DNA of 45,421 nt from JBFWVD01 sp050246915 (lineage in GTDB: Bacteria; Actinomycetota; Acidimicrobiia; Acidimicrobiales; Ilumatobacteraceae). The position numbers and the translations under genes were made by a program. Positions 32,043-39,206 of the stretch are shown piece by piece. A model generated the notes under the pieces. That model searched no databases. It saw only the letters and a list, made by a program, of their open reading frames with translations, and was not told where the DNA came from. Location of the stretch: positions 1-45,421 of the forward strand of contig JBFWVD010000044.1 of assembly GCA_050246915.1 (NCBI GenBank). The letters are read 5' to 3'. Position 1 is the first letter of the stretch; each line of letters begins with the position of its first letter.

Positions 32043-34036
32043 CCGATCACAAGCAACTCTCCTTGCATCGCCGGCACTTCCTCCAAGCCGCGCTGGCCAC
32101 CGGCGCAGCGTCGCTGGTTCCGGACTTCCTCCGCTTCGGTCAAGCCCAGGCCGCAACTCCGGTTGCCGCCAACGAGGGCATCTTGGTCCTGGTGACCTTG
32201 GCCGGCGGTAACGACGGCCTCAACACGGTCATCCCCATCGACTCGAGTCGCTATCGCGATCTCCGCGGCGGCTTGGCCATCACCCGCGCCCATGGGGCGC
32301 ACGACATCGGCAACGGGTTCGCGCTGCATCCATCGTTGAGCGCTCTCAAGCGTCGCTTCGATCAAGGGACCGTGGCCATCGTGCAGGGCGTCGGCTATCC
32401 CGACCCGAACCTGTCGCATTTCGACTCCATGGGCGAATGGATGACCGGTTGGGGTGGCGCAGGCCATCCCGGCACCGGTTGGGTCGGCCGCTGGCTCGAT
32501 GGCTTGCCCAATCCCGACTCTCTTCGGCTGGTGTCCATCGGCGGCAACGTCCCTCCGCATCTACGTGGCGCGTCGTACTCCGGCGTGGCGCTACCACCGG
32601 ACATGGACAGCGCTTTCGGGACCGATCGATCCGAGGACTACTACGCGCGGCTCATCGATCTGGTGAGCTCCTACGGCGCCAGCCCCAACTCGCGCGGAGC
32701 GTGGGCCGATCGCATCGGACTGCTCGAGCGAGAGACCATCGCGCTCGGCAATCAAGTGTCTCCCGCCTACAACGACATCGAAGGCGACGGCCTGACGCGC
32801 GAACTGCGCCTCGTCGCCGGTCTCATCAACGCCAACGTCGGCGTGCGGGTGTTCAGCGTGGAGATGGGCGGGTTCGACACCCACGAAGGCCAAGCCGGCG
32901 ATCATGCCGCGCTGCTGGCCGAGCTCGACGCCGCCATCGATGCGTTCTTCACCAAGCTCTCCAGTCGCTTCTTGTCCCGCGTCACGCTCATGACCTTGTC
33001 CGAGTTCGGTCGCCGACCCGAAGCGAACGGTTCGAGCGGCACCGACCACGGCACCGCTGCTCCCCTGTTCGTGATCGGTCAAGGCGTACGAGGCGGGTTC
33101 CACTCAACGGCCCCATCCCTGACCGCGCTCGATGAGGACGACAACCTGGTGGCCACCTGCGACTTCCGCCAGGTGTATGCGTCGATGCTGAGCGGTTGGC
33201 TCAGCGCACCGTCCCAACCCATCCTGGGGCGGGCGTACACGCCGTTCGATCTCTTCCGCTGGGGACCTGGCGGGCCGACTGCCTCGGGTGGCGGAACGGC
33301 CGGTACCGGGTACTGGACACTCACCAACAACGGACAGGTCACGGCGTTCGGCGGCGTGAGCGCCATGGGCAACGCGCCGTCCAGCGTCAGTGCGGTGGCC
33401 ATCGCTTCAACACCGTTCAAGGACGGCTACTGGATCACCACGGCGACGGGCGCCGTCTACCCCTACGGCTCCGCGGTGCATTGGGGCGACATGGCCGGCA
33501 CCAAACTGGCCTCGCCGATCGTGGACATGGTCTCCACCCCATCGGGGATGGGCTACTGGTTGCTCGGCCGCGACGGCGGCGTGTTCAGCTTCGGAGACGC
33601 CGAGTTCTACGGGTCCACCGGCAACCTCAAACTGGCGGCGCCCGTCGTCGGCATGGCGGCATGCCCCAGCGGACGGGGCTACTGGTTCGTGGCCGCCGAT
33701 GGCGGCATCTTCGCTTTCGGTCCCGATGCGCAGTTCTACGGATCGACCGGTGACCTTCGGCTGTCCCAACCCGTCGTAGCCATGGCCCCGACGCCAAGTG
33801 GCAAGGGCTATTGGCTGGTCGCTCGTGACGGAGGCGTGTTCGCCTTCGGTGACGCGCCGTTTCGTGGTTCGACGGGAGACATCACGCTCAACCAGCCGAT
33901 CATCGGCATCGTGCCGACGCCGACCGGCGACGGCTACTGGTTCGTGGCATCCGACGGCGGCGTGTTCGCCTTCGGCGACGCGCCGTTCCTCGGTTCTGCC
34001 GTCGACGGCGGAGCCAGCGTCGTGGCCATGGCTTGA
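32039..34036 (+). CDS. Tat-exported DUF1501 protein with six C-terminal GYW...FG repeats
   Basis: The ATG at 32039 gives 665 residues. A twin-arginine signal is plain: LHRRHFLQAALATGAASLV. The DUF1501 domain (about 45-400) has VTLAGGNDGLNTVIP, a DSMGEWMTG segment and SEFGRRPEANGSSGTDHGTA near its end. This fold belongs to the alkaline-phosphatase/sulfatase-like superfamily, but no reaction is established for the family. From about residue 415 there are six repeats of 27-30 residues of the form GYW.(V/L)..DGG(V/I)F.FGDA.F.GSTG, a beta-propeller-like pattern frequent in surface proteins of this lineage. The protein is exported folded with its DUF1800 partner gene coupled upstream. Function unknown; cell-surface binding is inference. 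Confidence 0.87.
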   Translation: MTDHKQLSLHRRHFLQAALATGAASLVPDFLRFGQAQAATPVAANEGILVLVTLAGGNDGLNTVIPIDSSRYRDLRGGLAITRAHGAHDIGNGFALHPSLSALKRRFDQGTVAIVQGVGYPDPNLSHFDSMGEWMTGWGGAGHPGTGWVGRWLDGLPNPDSLRLVSIGGNVPPHLRGASYSGVALPPDMDSAFGTDRSEDYYARLIDLVSSYGASPNSRGAWADRIGLLERETIALGNQVSPAYNDIEGDGLTRELRLVAGLINANVGVRVFSVEMGGFDTHEGQAGDHAALLAELDAAIDAFFTKLSSRFLSRVTLMTLSEFGRRPEANGSSGTDHGTAAPLFVIGQGVRGGFHSTAPSLTALDEDDNLVATCDFRQVYASMLSGWLSAPSQPILGRAYTPFDLFRWGPGGPTASGGGTAGTGYWTLTNNGQVTAFGGVSAMGNAPSSVSAVAIASTPFKDGYWITTATGAVYPYGSAVHWGDMAGTKLASPIVDMVSTPSGMGYWLLGRDGGVFSFGDAEFYGSTGNLKLAAPVVGMAACPSGRGYWFVAADGGIFAFGPDAQFYGSTGDLRLSQPVVAMAPTPSGKGYWLVARDGGVFAFGDAPFRGSTGDITLNQPIIGIVPTPTGDGYWFVASDGGVFAFGDAPFLGSAVDGGASVVAMA

Positions 34037-34060
34037 CGTCCGGTCAGGGGCCACTGTCCG

Positions 34061-34092
34061 GGTCATGGCGCTCCGGGGCGGGCGCCATGACC
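34061..34092. terminator. 11-bp perfect inverted repeat after the DUF1501 gene
   Basis: GGTCATGGCGC (34061-34071) and GCGCCATGACC (34082-34092) flank a 10-base GC-rich loop between the DUF1501 stop (34036) and the next start (34127). There is no T-run. A GC-rich intrinsic or assisted terminator is likely. Confidence 0.55.
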
Positions 34093-34126
34093 GGGGAACA
34101 CCGGTCGGGGACGCCAAACTGGCCGT

Positions 34127-34930
34127 GTGCTCGATTGGCTCACCAACATCACTCGTCGGCGCGCCGTGTACGTGGTGGCGGCGTTGCTGACGACGGTTGC
34201 GGTGGTCGGTCCATGGCTGTTGGCTCGATCGTCGGACGGCGGGAAGTCCAACGGCGCAGTGACCACCACGACCGACGCCTTCATCGGTACCGACGTCACC
34301 ACGCCACTGCCCACGGCGACACCGTCGAACACGACGGTCTCCGTCCCGGGTGCAACCACAATTGCGGTCAGCTCCACGACCGTGGGCCCAACGACCGCGA
34401 GCTCGACGACCGTCCCCAACGGTGCCTCCACAACGCCCGGCAGCGCGACCTCCGTCGTGGGGACGACCATCGCCGAGACCAACCGGGACAAGGGCGACGA
34501 TCCCAACCCTGGCGTGATCTACCCCGGTCGGCCCGACATCAGCGACAACGACCAGGAGCGAGCGGTGGGCGTCGGCACCGAACCCGCTCGACTCAGCGGG
34601 TTCAGCGTATGGACCGAGAAGGTGACCGCAGAGGCGACGGGTCCCGATGCGGCAACGGGCCCGTTCCTGCGCATCACCATCCGCATCATCAACCGGGACA
34701 ACGGCACCCAAGGGGTGAGCGATTCACAATGGACGTTGCTCACGCCGCAAGGTGTCGTGGCCCCCACCTCGTACGCCACCCCGGGGTTGGTCAATGATTC
34801 GAAGATGGCCGGCAACAGCGAGTTGCGCGCCGAGGTGTGGTTCCCCGCCTCGTCGACCGGTCGTTACTGGCTGCGCTTCCGACCCGACCAGGGCTCGGCC
34901 CGCGGCATCTGGGCGATCGACGTTTCTTGA
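34127..34930 (+). CDS. Membrane-anchored extracytoplasmic protein with Thr/Ser-rich linker
   Basis: This 267-residue protein starts at a GTG. A basic N-terminus (ITRRRAVY) and one membrane segment (about 14-32) are followed by a long Thr/Ser-rich linker (about 45-120). A C-terminal beta-rich domain then reads RLSGFSVWTEKVTAEA, FLRITIRIINRDNGTQ and ELRAEVWFPASSTGRYWLRF. The C-terminal part resembles the immunoglobulin-like domain of DUF4352-type lipoproteins, though I cannot place it firmly. It probably sits outside the membrane; its role is unknown. It stands alone between a hairpin and the HAD gene, which starts 64 bases after its stop. Confidence 0.7.
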   Translation: MLDWLTNITRRRAVYVVAALLTTVAVVGPWLLARSSDGGKSNGAVTTTTDAFIGTDVTTPLPTATPSNTTVSVPGATTIAVSSTTVGPTTASSTTVPNGASTTPGSATSVVGTTIAETNRDKGDDPNPGVIYPGRPDISDNDQERAVGVGTEPARLSGFSVWTEKVTAEATGPDAATGPFLRITIRIINRDNGTQGVSDSQWTLLTPQGVVAPTSYATPGLVNDSKMAGNSELRAEVWFPASSTGRYWLRFRPDQGSARGIWAIDVS

Positions 34931-34993
34931 TCGAGCCCGGGCACACTTGCGCGACAACATGAAGATCCGCCCGACACGACCGATGGATCCCCG

Positions 34994-35704
34994 ATGCCCC
35001 CAGCGATGAACCCGACCGGCCTCACCATCGGCCTCGACGCCGACGACACCCTCTGGCACAACGAGCGCTACTTCATCGACGTGACCGACCGATTCGTGGC
35101 CATGTGCCGTCGCTACGTCGACAGCGCCGATCTCGACGAGCGGCTCTCCAACACCGAGCGACGCAACCTCGCGCTGTTCGGCTACGGCGCCAAGGGCTTC
35201 ACGTTGTCGCTCATCGAGACCGCCATCGAGGTGACCGGTGGTCGTATCGCAGCAGCCGACATCCACGAGTGCATCGAGTGGTGCCGCTGGATACTGGCTC
35301 ATCCGGTCGAACTGCTCGACGGCGTGGCCGAGGTGGTCGATCAACTCTCCAGCGACTTCGATCTCGTCGTGATCACCAAGGGCGATCTGCTGCACCAGGA
35401 AGCCAAGATGGCGGGCTCCGGATTGGCGGAGCGCTTCCGCTCCATCGAGGTCGTGAACGAGAAAGATCCCGATACCTATCGCCGCGTGCTCGACGAGCTC
35501 GGTGTGGCGCCGGACCGTTTCGTGATGGTCGGCAACAGCGTGAAGTCAGATGTGCTGCCCGTGCTCGAGATCGGCGCACTCGGGGTGCACATCCCGTACG
35601 AGACGACATGGGTCCACGAGATCGTGCACGATCACGATTCTCAGTTCCCGGTATTGGGATCGATCCTCGAACTGCCCGGGCTCATCGCTCAGCTTGATCT
35701 GTGA
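34994..35704 (+). CDS. HAD-superfamily hydrolase
   Basis: This 236-residue protein has the four HAD motifs: motif I GLDADDTLW with Asp15 and Asp17, motif II VITKG, motif III Lys in VNEKDPDTY, and motif IV GNSVKSDV. The helical cap inserted after motif I is of the C1 type found in YjjG/phosphoglycolate phosphatase-like enzymes. It should be a cytoplasmic phosphatase for small phosphorylated metabolites or nucleotides; the substrate cannot be predicted. ATG 34994 was used; a second ATG lies four codons later. It converges on the acyl-CoA ligase gene, with 27 bases between the stops. Confidence 0.88.
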   Translation: MPPAMNPTGLTIGLDADDTLWHNERYFIDVTDRFVAMCRRYVDSADLDERLSNTERRNLALFGYGAKGFTLSLIETAIEVTGGRIAAADIHECIEWCRWILAHPVELLDGVAEVVDQLSSDFDLVVITKGDLLHQEAKMAGSGLAERFRSIEVVNEKDPDTYRRVLDELGVAPDRFVMVGNSVKSDVLPVLEIGALGVHIPYETTWVHEIVHDHDSQFPVLGSILELPGLIAQLDL

Positions 35705-35731
35705 GCATCGGCGCGTCGGGCACCGATCGCG

Positions 35732-37570
35732 TCACTCCTTGTACATCGCCTCGATCTCGGCGGCGTAGCGGGCGTGGACGCCGCGGCGCTTGAGCTTCGA
35801 TGTCGGTGTCAGCACGTCGGAATCGGGCAGCCACTCCTCGCCGATGAGGTGAAAGCGACGGATGTGTTCGACGCTCGCAAAGCGGGCATTCACCTCACGC
35901 ACGCCTTCGGACACCTCAGCCACGACCCGCAGGTCTTCGGCCAGCTCGGCCAAGGTGCCCTCGATCCCGTGGGCCTTGGCCCAGATGGGCGCGTACTCGG
36001 GATCGAGCACCAACAGCGCGCTCACGAACTTGCGACCGTCCCCGATCGCACAGGCCTGGCCGATCAGCGGGATGGTCTTGAGTTCGAGCTCGAGGTTGGC
36101 GGGGCTGATGTTCTTCCCACCCGCGGTGATGATGAGCTCCTTCTTGCGATCCACGATCTTCAAGAAGCCGTCGGCGTCGATCACGCCGATGTCACCCGTG
36201 CGCAGCCAGCCATCGACCACCGTCTCGGCCGTCTTGTCAGGAGCCTTGTAGTAGCCCCGGAACACGTTGCCGCCTCGGCACATGATCTCGCCGTCATCGG
36301 CGAGCGCCACCTCGCAGCCAGGGATGGCCGGTCCGACCGAGCCGGGCTTGATTCGATCGGGATGGGCCTCCCAGTTCATCGGGCCGCTCGACTCGCTCAT
36401 GCCGTAGATCTCCGACAGCGCAACTCCAATTGCGTTGTACCACTCGATGAGATCATGCGATATCGGTGCCGCACCACTGATGGCCAACACGACGTCGTCG
36501 AGGCCGAGCATGGCGCGCACCGGAGCGAACGCCACCGCGTCGAGGAACGCCAACGTCTCGAGCTGCTCGGCGGTCGCTGTACCGGCGCGACGAGCGGCCA
36601 CGATGGTCTTGGCCAAGGCCACACCCTCGTTGAACTTGGTCTGCTTGTCGGGGTCAGTGGCGAGCGCGGCGTTCACGCCGCTGTAGAACTTCTCCCAGAT
36701 CCGCGGCACCCCGAACATGACCTCGGGTCGCACGTCTTTCACCAAGCTGCCCAGCTGCGCCATGTCGGGGCAGCAGGTGACGGTCATGGCCAGCAGCAGA
36801 TGTTGATAGTGGCTCGACATCCGCTCGGCGATGTGGGCCATGGGCAGATAGCTGATGACCCGGCGCCCCACCGTCCCTTGTTCGCCGAGCAGATCGCGGT
36901 AACAGCGGATCAACTGTTCGGCGGTGTACATGACGTTGGCCTGATCGAGCATCACGCCCTTGGGCGGTCCGGTGGTGCCGGAGGTGTAGATCAACGTGGC
37001 CAGATCGTCGGGCGAGGTGAGCGCCGCCAGCTCGTCGAGATCGACCGTTCCGTGCTGGAAGAGATCGGCATATGGCACCAACCCCGCAGCCAACGACTGC
37101 GGTCCGGTCAGCAACACGATGATCGTGTGCAGCTTCGGCAGTTGGTCCCTCACGCTGAGCACCTTGGCGAGGAAGCCACCGTCTTCGACGATGGCGACCG
37201 TCGCCTCGCAATGATGCGCCTGGTATTCGATCTCCTCCGGCGAGCTCGAGTTGTAGATCGACACCGGGGTGGCCCGCAGGAACTGCAGCGCGGTGTCGAG
37301 GATGTGGAACTCGGGCCGGTTACGCATCATGAGCACGACGCGGTCCCCCGCCTTGATGCCCACTTTTCGTAGGCCCGCCGCGGCCTGAGCAACGTCATCG
37401 CGATACTGCGCCCACGTCCACGTCTGCCACGAGTCGCGTGCGTCGGATCGGGAGACCCGCAGCGCCAGCACATCGGGATGCGCAGCGGCAGTGGCCAGAA
37501 GAGCCTTTGGTCCGGTCATGCCGGCGACCGCCGCGGCGATCTCGCGGTCCTCGGCAGCGAAGTCACGCAT
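35732..37570 (-). CDS. Long-chain fatty acid--CoA ligase (AMP-forming)
   Basis: The ATG at 37570 is preceded by GGGAGGG and gives 612 residues (MRDFAAEDREI...). The frame is open further upstream, but that part overlaps the divergent gene and has no family similarity. Adenylate-forming motifs are YTSGTTGPPKGVM (P-loop), YGMSES (A5), GWLRTGDIG (A7) and the C-terminal catalytic lysine in PTSKLKRRG. The IYNSSSPEEIEYQ and MAHIAERM segments are typical of the FadD15-like long-chain group. It activates fatty acids at the membrane to acyl-CoA for beta-oxidation or lipid synthesis. A palindromic candidate operator lies 23-47 bases upstream of the start. Confidence 0.93.
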   Translation of the reverse strand: MRDFAAEDREIAAAVAGMTGPKALLATAAAHPDVLALRVSRSDARDSWQTWTWAQYRDDVAQAAAGLRKVGIKAGDRVVLMMRNRPEFHILDTALQFLRATPVSIYNSSSPEEIEYQAHHCEATVAIVEDGGFLAKVLSVRDQLPKLHTIIVLLTGPQSLAAGLVPYADLFQHGTVDLDELAALTSPDDLATLIYTSGTTGPPKGVMLDQANVMYTAEQLIRCYRDLLGEQGTVGRRVISYLPMAHIAERMSSHYQHLLLAMTVTCCPDMAQLGSLVKDVRPEVMFGVPRIWEKFYSGVNAALATDPDKQTKFNEGVALAKTIVAARRAGTATAEQLETLAFLDAVAFAPVRAMLGLDDVVLAISGAAPISHDLIEWYNAIGVALSEIYGMSESSGPMNWEAHPDRIKPGSVGPAIPGCEVALADDGEIMCRGGNVFRGYYKAPDKTAETVVDGWLRTGDIGVIDADGFLKIVDRKKELIITAGGKNISPANLELELKTIPLIGQACAIGDGRKFVSALLVLDPEYAPIWAKAHGIEGTLAELAEDLRVVAEVSEGVREVNARFASVEHIRRFHLIGEEWLPDSDVLTPTSKLKRRGVHARYAAEIEAMYKE

Positions 37571-37592
37571 GGTAGCGACCCTCCCTCGATGC

Positions 37593-37617
37593 TGTGTCAC
37601 AGGACACATGGTGACAC
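37593..37617. promoter_or_regulatory. Nested palindromes upstream of the acyl-CoA ligase gene
   Basis: TGTGTC-ACAG-GACACA (37593-37608) overlaps a second inverted repeat with arms GTGTCAC (37594-37600) and GTGACAC (37611-37617). The position, 23-47 bases before the ATG at 37570 and between divergent genes, is right for a repressor such as a TetR/FadR-type fatty-acid regulator. No regulator gene is adjacent. Confidence 0.5.
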
Positions 37618-37714
37618 GGTTCGCGCTCCGCGTCAGTGCCGGGCGGCCGGCCGATCGCCGAAACGCGCACTGCTCGCTCGTCGGCGCGGGCCATGACCCC
37701 GTAGCCTCCCGGCC

Positions 37715-37969
37715 GTGGGCACGTTCTTGTGGGTTCTCGGCGCCATCGTGATCGGCGTCGTGGTGTTCAAGATCGGGATGGGCATGCTCCGGTCGTTCGG
37801 GACGCCGTTGCCGCCGCCACCTCCAGCCGGCGAGATGCGCAAGGTGAACATCCGTTTCCGCTGTTCGATCTGCGGGACGGAAGTGAAGATGACGACCGCC
37901 GCCGAGGAACTCCCCGAGCCGCCGCGTCATTGTCAAGAGGACATGGACCTCGTGGCGCCGATCGAATGA
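37715..37969 (+). CDS. Small membrane protein with CxxC motif
   Basis: This 84-residue protein starts at a GTG. One membrane segment (about 3-20) is followed by a Pro-rich hinge (PLPPPPPAGE, 31-40) and a short cytoplasmic or external domain with Cys50 and Cys53 (FRCSICG) and His72-Cys73 (PPRHCQEDM). The CxxC...PPxHC arrangement resembles half of an FmdB-like zinc ribbon. I know no function. It is divergent from the acyl-CoA ligase and convergent with crgA. Confidence 0.72.
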   Translation: MGTFLWVLGAIVIGVVVFKIGMGMLRSFGTPLPPPPPAGEMRKVNIRFRCSICGTEVKMTTAAEELPEPPRHCQEDMDLVAPIE

Positions 37970-37981
37970 ACAGCCAGCTCA

Positions 37982-38047
37982 AAGTAGGTTAACTACTTAT
38001 CCACAGGTGTGGATAAGCCTGTGCGAACTCACAGCTGTGTAGTTCGC
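37982..38047. promoter_or_regulatory. Inverted DnaA-box pair flanked by two further palindromes
   Basis: The sequence TTATCCACAGGTGTGGATAA (37997-38016) is two perfect canonical DnaA boxes (TTATCCACA) facing each other with a 2-base gap. To its left AAGTAG and CTACTT pair across five bases (37982-37998), and this side is AT-rich for the genome. To its right GCGAACT (38023-38029) and AGTTCGC (38041-38047) enclose the palindrome CACAGCTGTG. The region lies between the convergent stops of the small CxxC gene and crgA, so it is not at a promoter of either. Confidence 0.7.
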
Positions 38048-38077
38048 CCGCCCACCGTGGTGGCCTCGGTACGGGCA

Positions 38078-38167
38078 GTCAGCGGTGCGTGACCAGCGGT
38101 GCGTGACCAGCGGTTAGTGACCAGCGGTCAGTGCCGCTGCGTGACCAGCGGTCAGTGCCACTGCGTG
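38078..38167. repeat. 14-bp and 24-bp tandem array spanning the crgA stop codon
   Basis: On the plus strand, 14-bp units start at 38078, 38092, 38106, 38120 and 38144 (ACCAGCGGTGCGTG, ACCAGCGGTTAGTG, ACCAGCGGTCAGTG and so on). The last two are each followed by a 10-bp piece, giving a 24-bp composite unit twice (38120-38143, 38144-38167) with one mismatch. The crgA stop (38152-38154) is inside the last composite unit and is duplicated in frame 24 bases further at 38128-38130. Confidence 0.88.
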
Positions 38168-38514
38168 GCGGTGATGATGCCGGCCAGGATCAGGCCGAGA
38201 CCGCCGAGCAGCACCCAGTTGCTGGTATCCCAGAACGACCCGATGTAGTTGACGACGATCAACAGCGCACCGGCGATGAGGAAACCGCCCATCAGCCACG
38301 GCAACCACGGGGGGCTGACCTTCATGGTCTTGGGCACGGGCGGCGTGTAGCGCGACGACGAGTCGGATGCGTGGTGAGCACGATCGACGCTGTCGGCGGC
38401 GCCCGCCGTGACCTTCTTGGTCACCCGGCCCGAGGTCGGTGCCGAACTGGCAGCCGAGCCGTCGGTCTTGGTTCCAGGGAGCGTGCGACCGCCCTTGCGC
38501 TTCGGAGGTGCCAT
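38152..38514 (-). CDS. crgA: Cell division protein CrgA
   Basis: The ATG at 38514 gives 120 residues (MAPPKRKGGRTLPG...). A longer open frame upstream overlaps the divergent trpG gene and is basic and unconserved. A charged, Ser/Ala-rich cytoplasmic N-terminus of about 60 residues is followed by two membrane segments (about 68-90 and 98-116) with the short loop SFWDTSNW, and the end ITATQWH resembles the typical CrgA terminus. CrgA binds FtsZ, FtsQ, FtsI and other divisome parts and helps control septation. The position next to trpG/pabA and pknB is the same as in mycobacteria, which supports the call strongly. Confidence 0.85.
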   Translation of the reverse strand: MAPPKRKGGRTLPGTKTDGSAASSAPTSGRVTKKVTAGAADSVDRAHHASDSSSRYTPPVPKTMKVSPPWLPWLMGGFLIAGALLIVVNYIGSFWDTSNWVLLGGLGLILAGIITATQWH

Positions 38515-38591
38515 AGCGATCGCATGGTAGGCCACCGACCACCGGGACAATGCGCTTTCGCGGCGACAACGTCGCATGGGAGCATGCCGAG

Positions 38592-39182
38592 GTGACCCGC
38601 GTCCTCGTGATCGACAACTACGACTCGTTCGTCTACAACCTCGTCCAGTACCTCGGCGAGTTGGGCGCCGAGCCCATCGTCTATCGCAACGACGCCATCG
38701 ACTGCGCCGAGATCGAGCGCTTGGCTCCAGATGCGCTCTTGCTGTCACCGGGTCCCGGCCGGCCCGAGGATGCTGGCGTGATGTGCGAGGCCATCGAGCG
38801 CTTCGCCGGTCGCATCCCGATGTTCGGTGTGTGCCTCGGCCACCAGGCCATCGGGCATGTGTTCGGCGGCAACGTGGTTCGTGCGCCCGAGCTCATGCAC
38901 GGCAAGACGTCGATGGTGGAACACCTCGGTGTCGGCGTGTTCGCGGGCATCGGGTCACCGATGGAAGCGACCCGATACCACTCGCTGGTGGTAGAGCGCT
39001 CCACGATGCCCGAGTGCCTCGAGATCATCGCCCAGACCGCCGACGGCACCGTGATGGGGCTTCGTCATCGCACCTTCGCGGTGCACGGTGTGCAGTTCCA
39101 CCCCGAATCGATCCTCACCGCTTCGGGCCACGATCTCCTGCGCAACTTCTTGAACGAGGCCGCCGCGCACCAGCCGGCCTGA
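38592..39182 (+). CDS. trpG: Glutamine amidotransferase of anthranilate / aminodeoxychorismate synthase
   Basis: The GTG at 38592, about ten bases after GGGAG, gives 196 residues (MTRVLVIDNYDSFVYNL). This is a class I glutamine amidotransferase: nucleophile Cys81 in GVCLGHQ, His170 and Glu172 in FHPES, oxyanion motif LLSPGPGRPED. It supplies ammonia to the chorismate-binding subunit (TrpE or PabB) for tryptophan or folate synthesis; no such partner is in the window. In this conserved actinobacterial location the gene is named trpG or pabA and may serve both. It is divergent from crgA (77 bases between starts) and converges on pknB. Confidence 0.92.
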   Translation: MTRVLVIDNYDSFVYNLVQYLGELGAEPIVYRNDAIDCAEIERLAPDALLLSPGPGRPEDAGVMCEAIERFAGRIPMFGVCLGHQAIGHVFGGNVVRAPELMHGKTSMVEHLGVGVFAGIGSPMEATRYHSLVVERSTMPECLEIIAQTADGTVMGLRHRTFAVHGVQFHPESILTASGHDLLRNFLNEAAAHQPA

Positions 39183-39206
39183 GGCAGAACCGGCACACGG
39201 CCTCGG

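Noticed and set aside
35774..37372. 532-codon open frame opposite the acyl-CoA ligase gene
   Set aside because: High GC keeps the opposite strand open. The translated sequence is His/Arg/Gly-rich with no domain, while the minus frame has every adenylate-forming motif.
37571..37936. N-terminal extension of the acyl-CoA ligase open frame by 122 codons
   Set aside because: It overlaps the divergent small CxxC gene, has no family similarity, and a good ribosome binding site precedes the ATG at 37570.
37982..38047. Complete replication origin
   Set aside because: Only two DnaA boxes are present, with no box cluster, no obvious long AT-rich unwinding region, and no dnaA or dnaN gene in the window. 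It is kept as a DnaA-binding candidate only.
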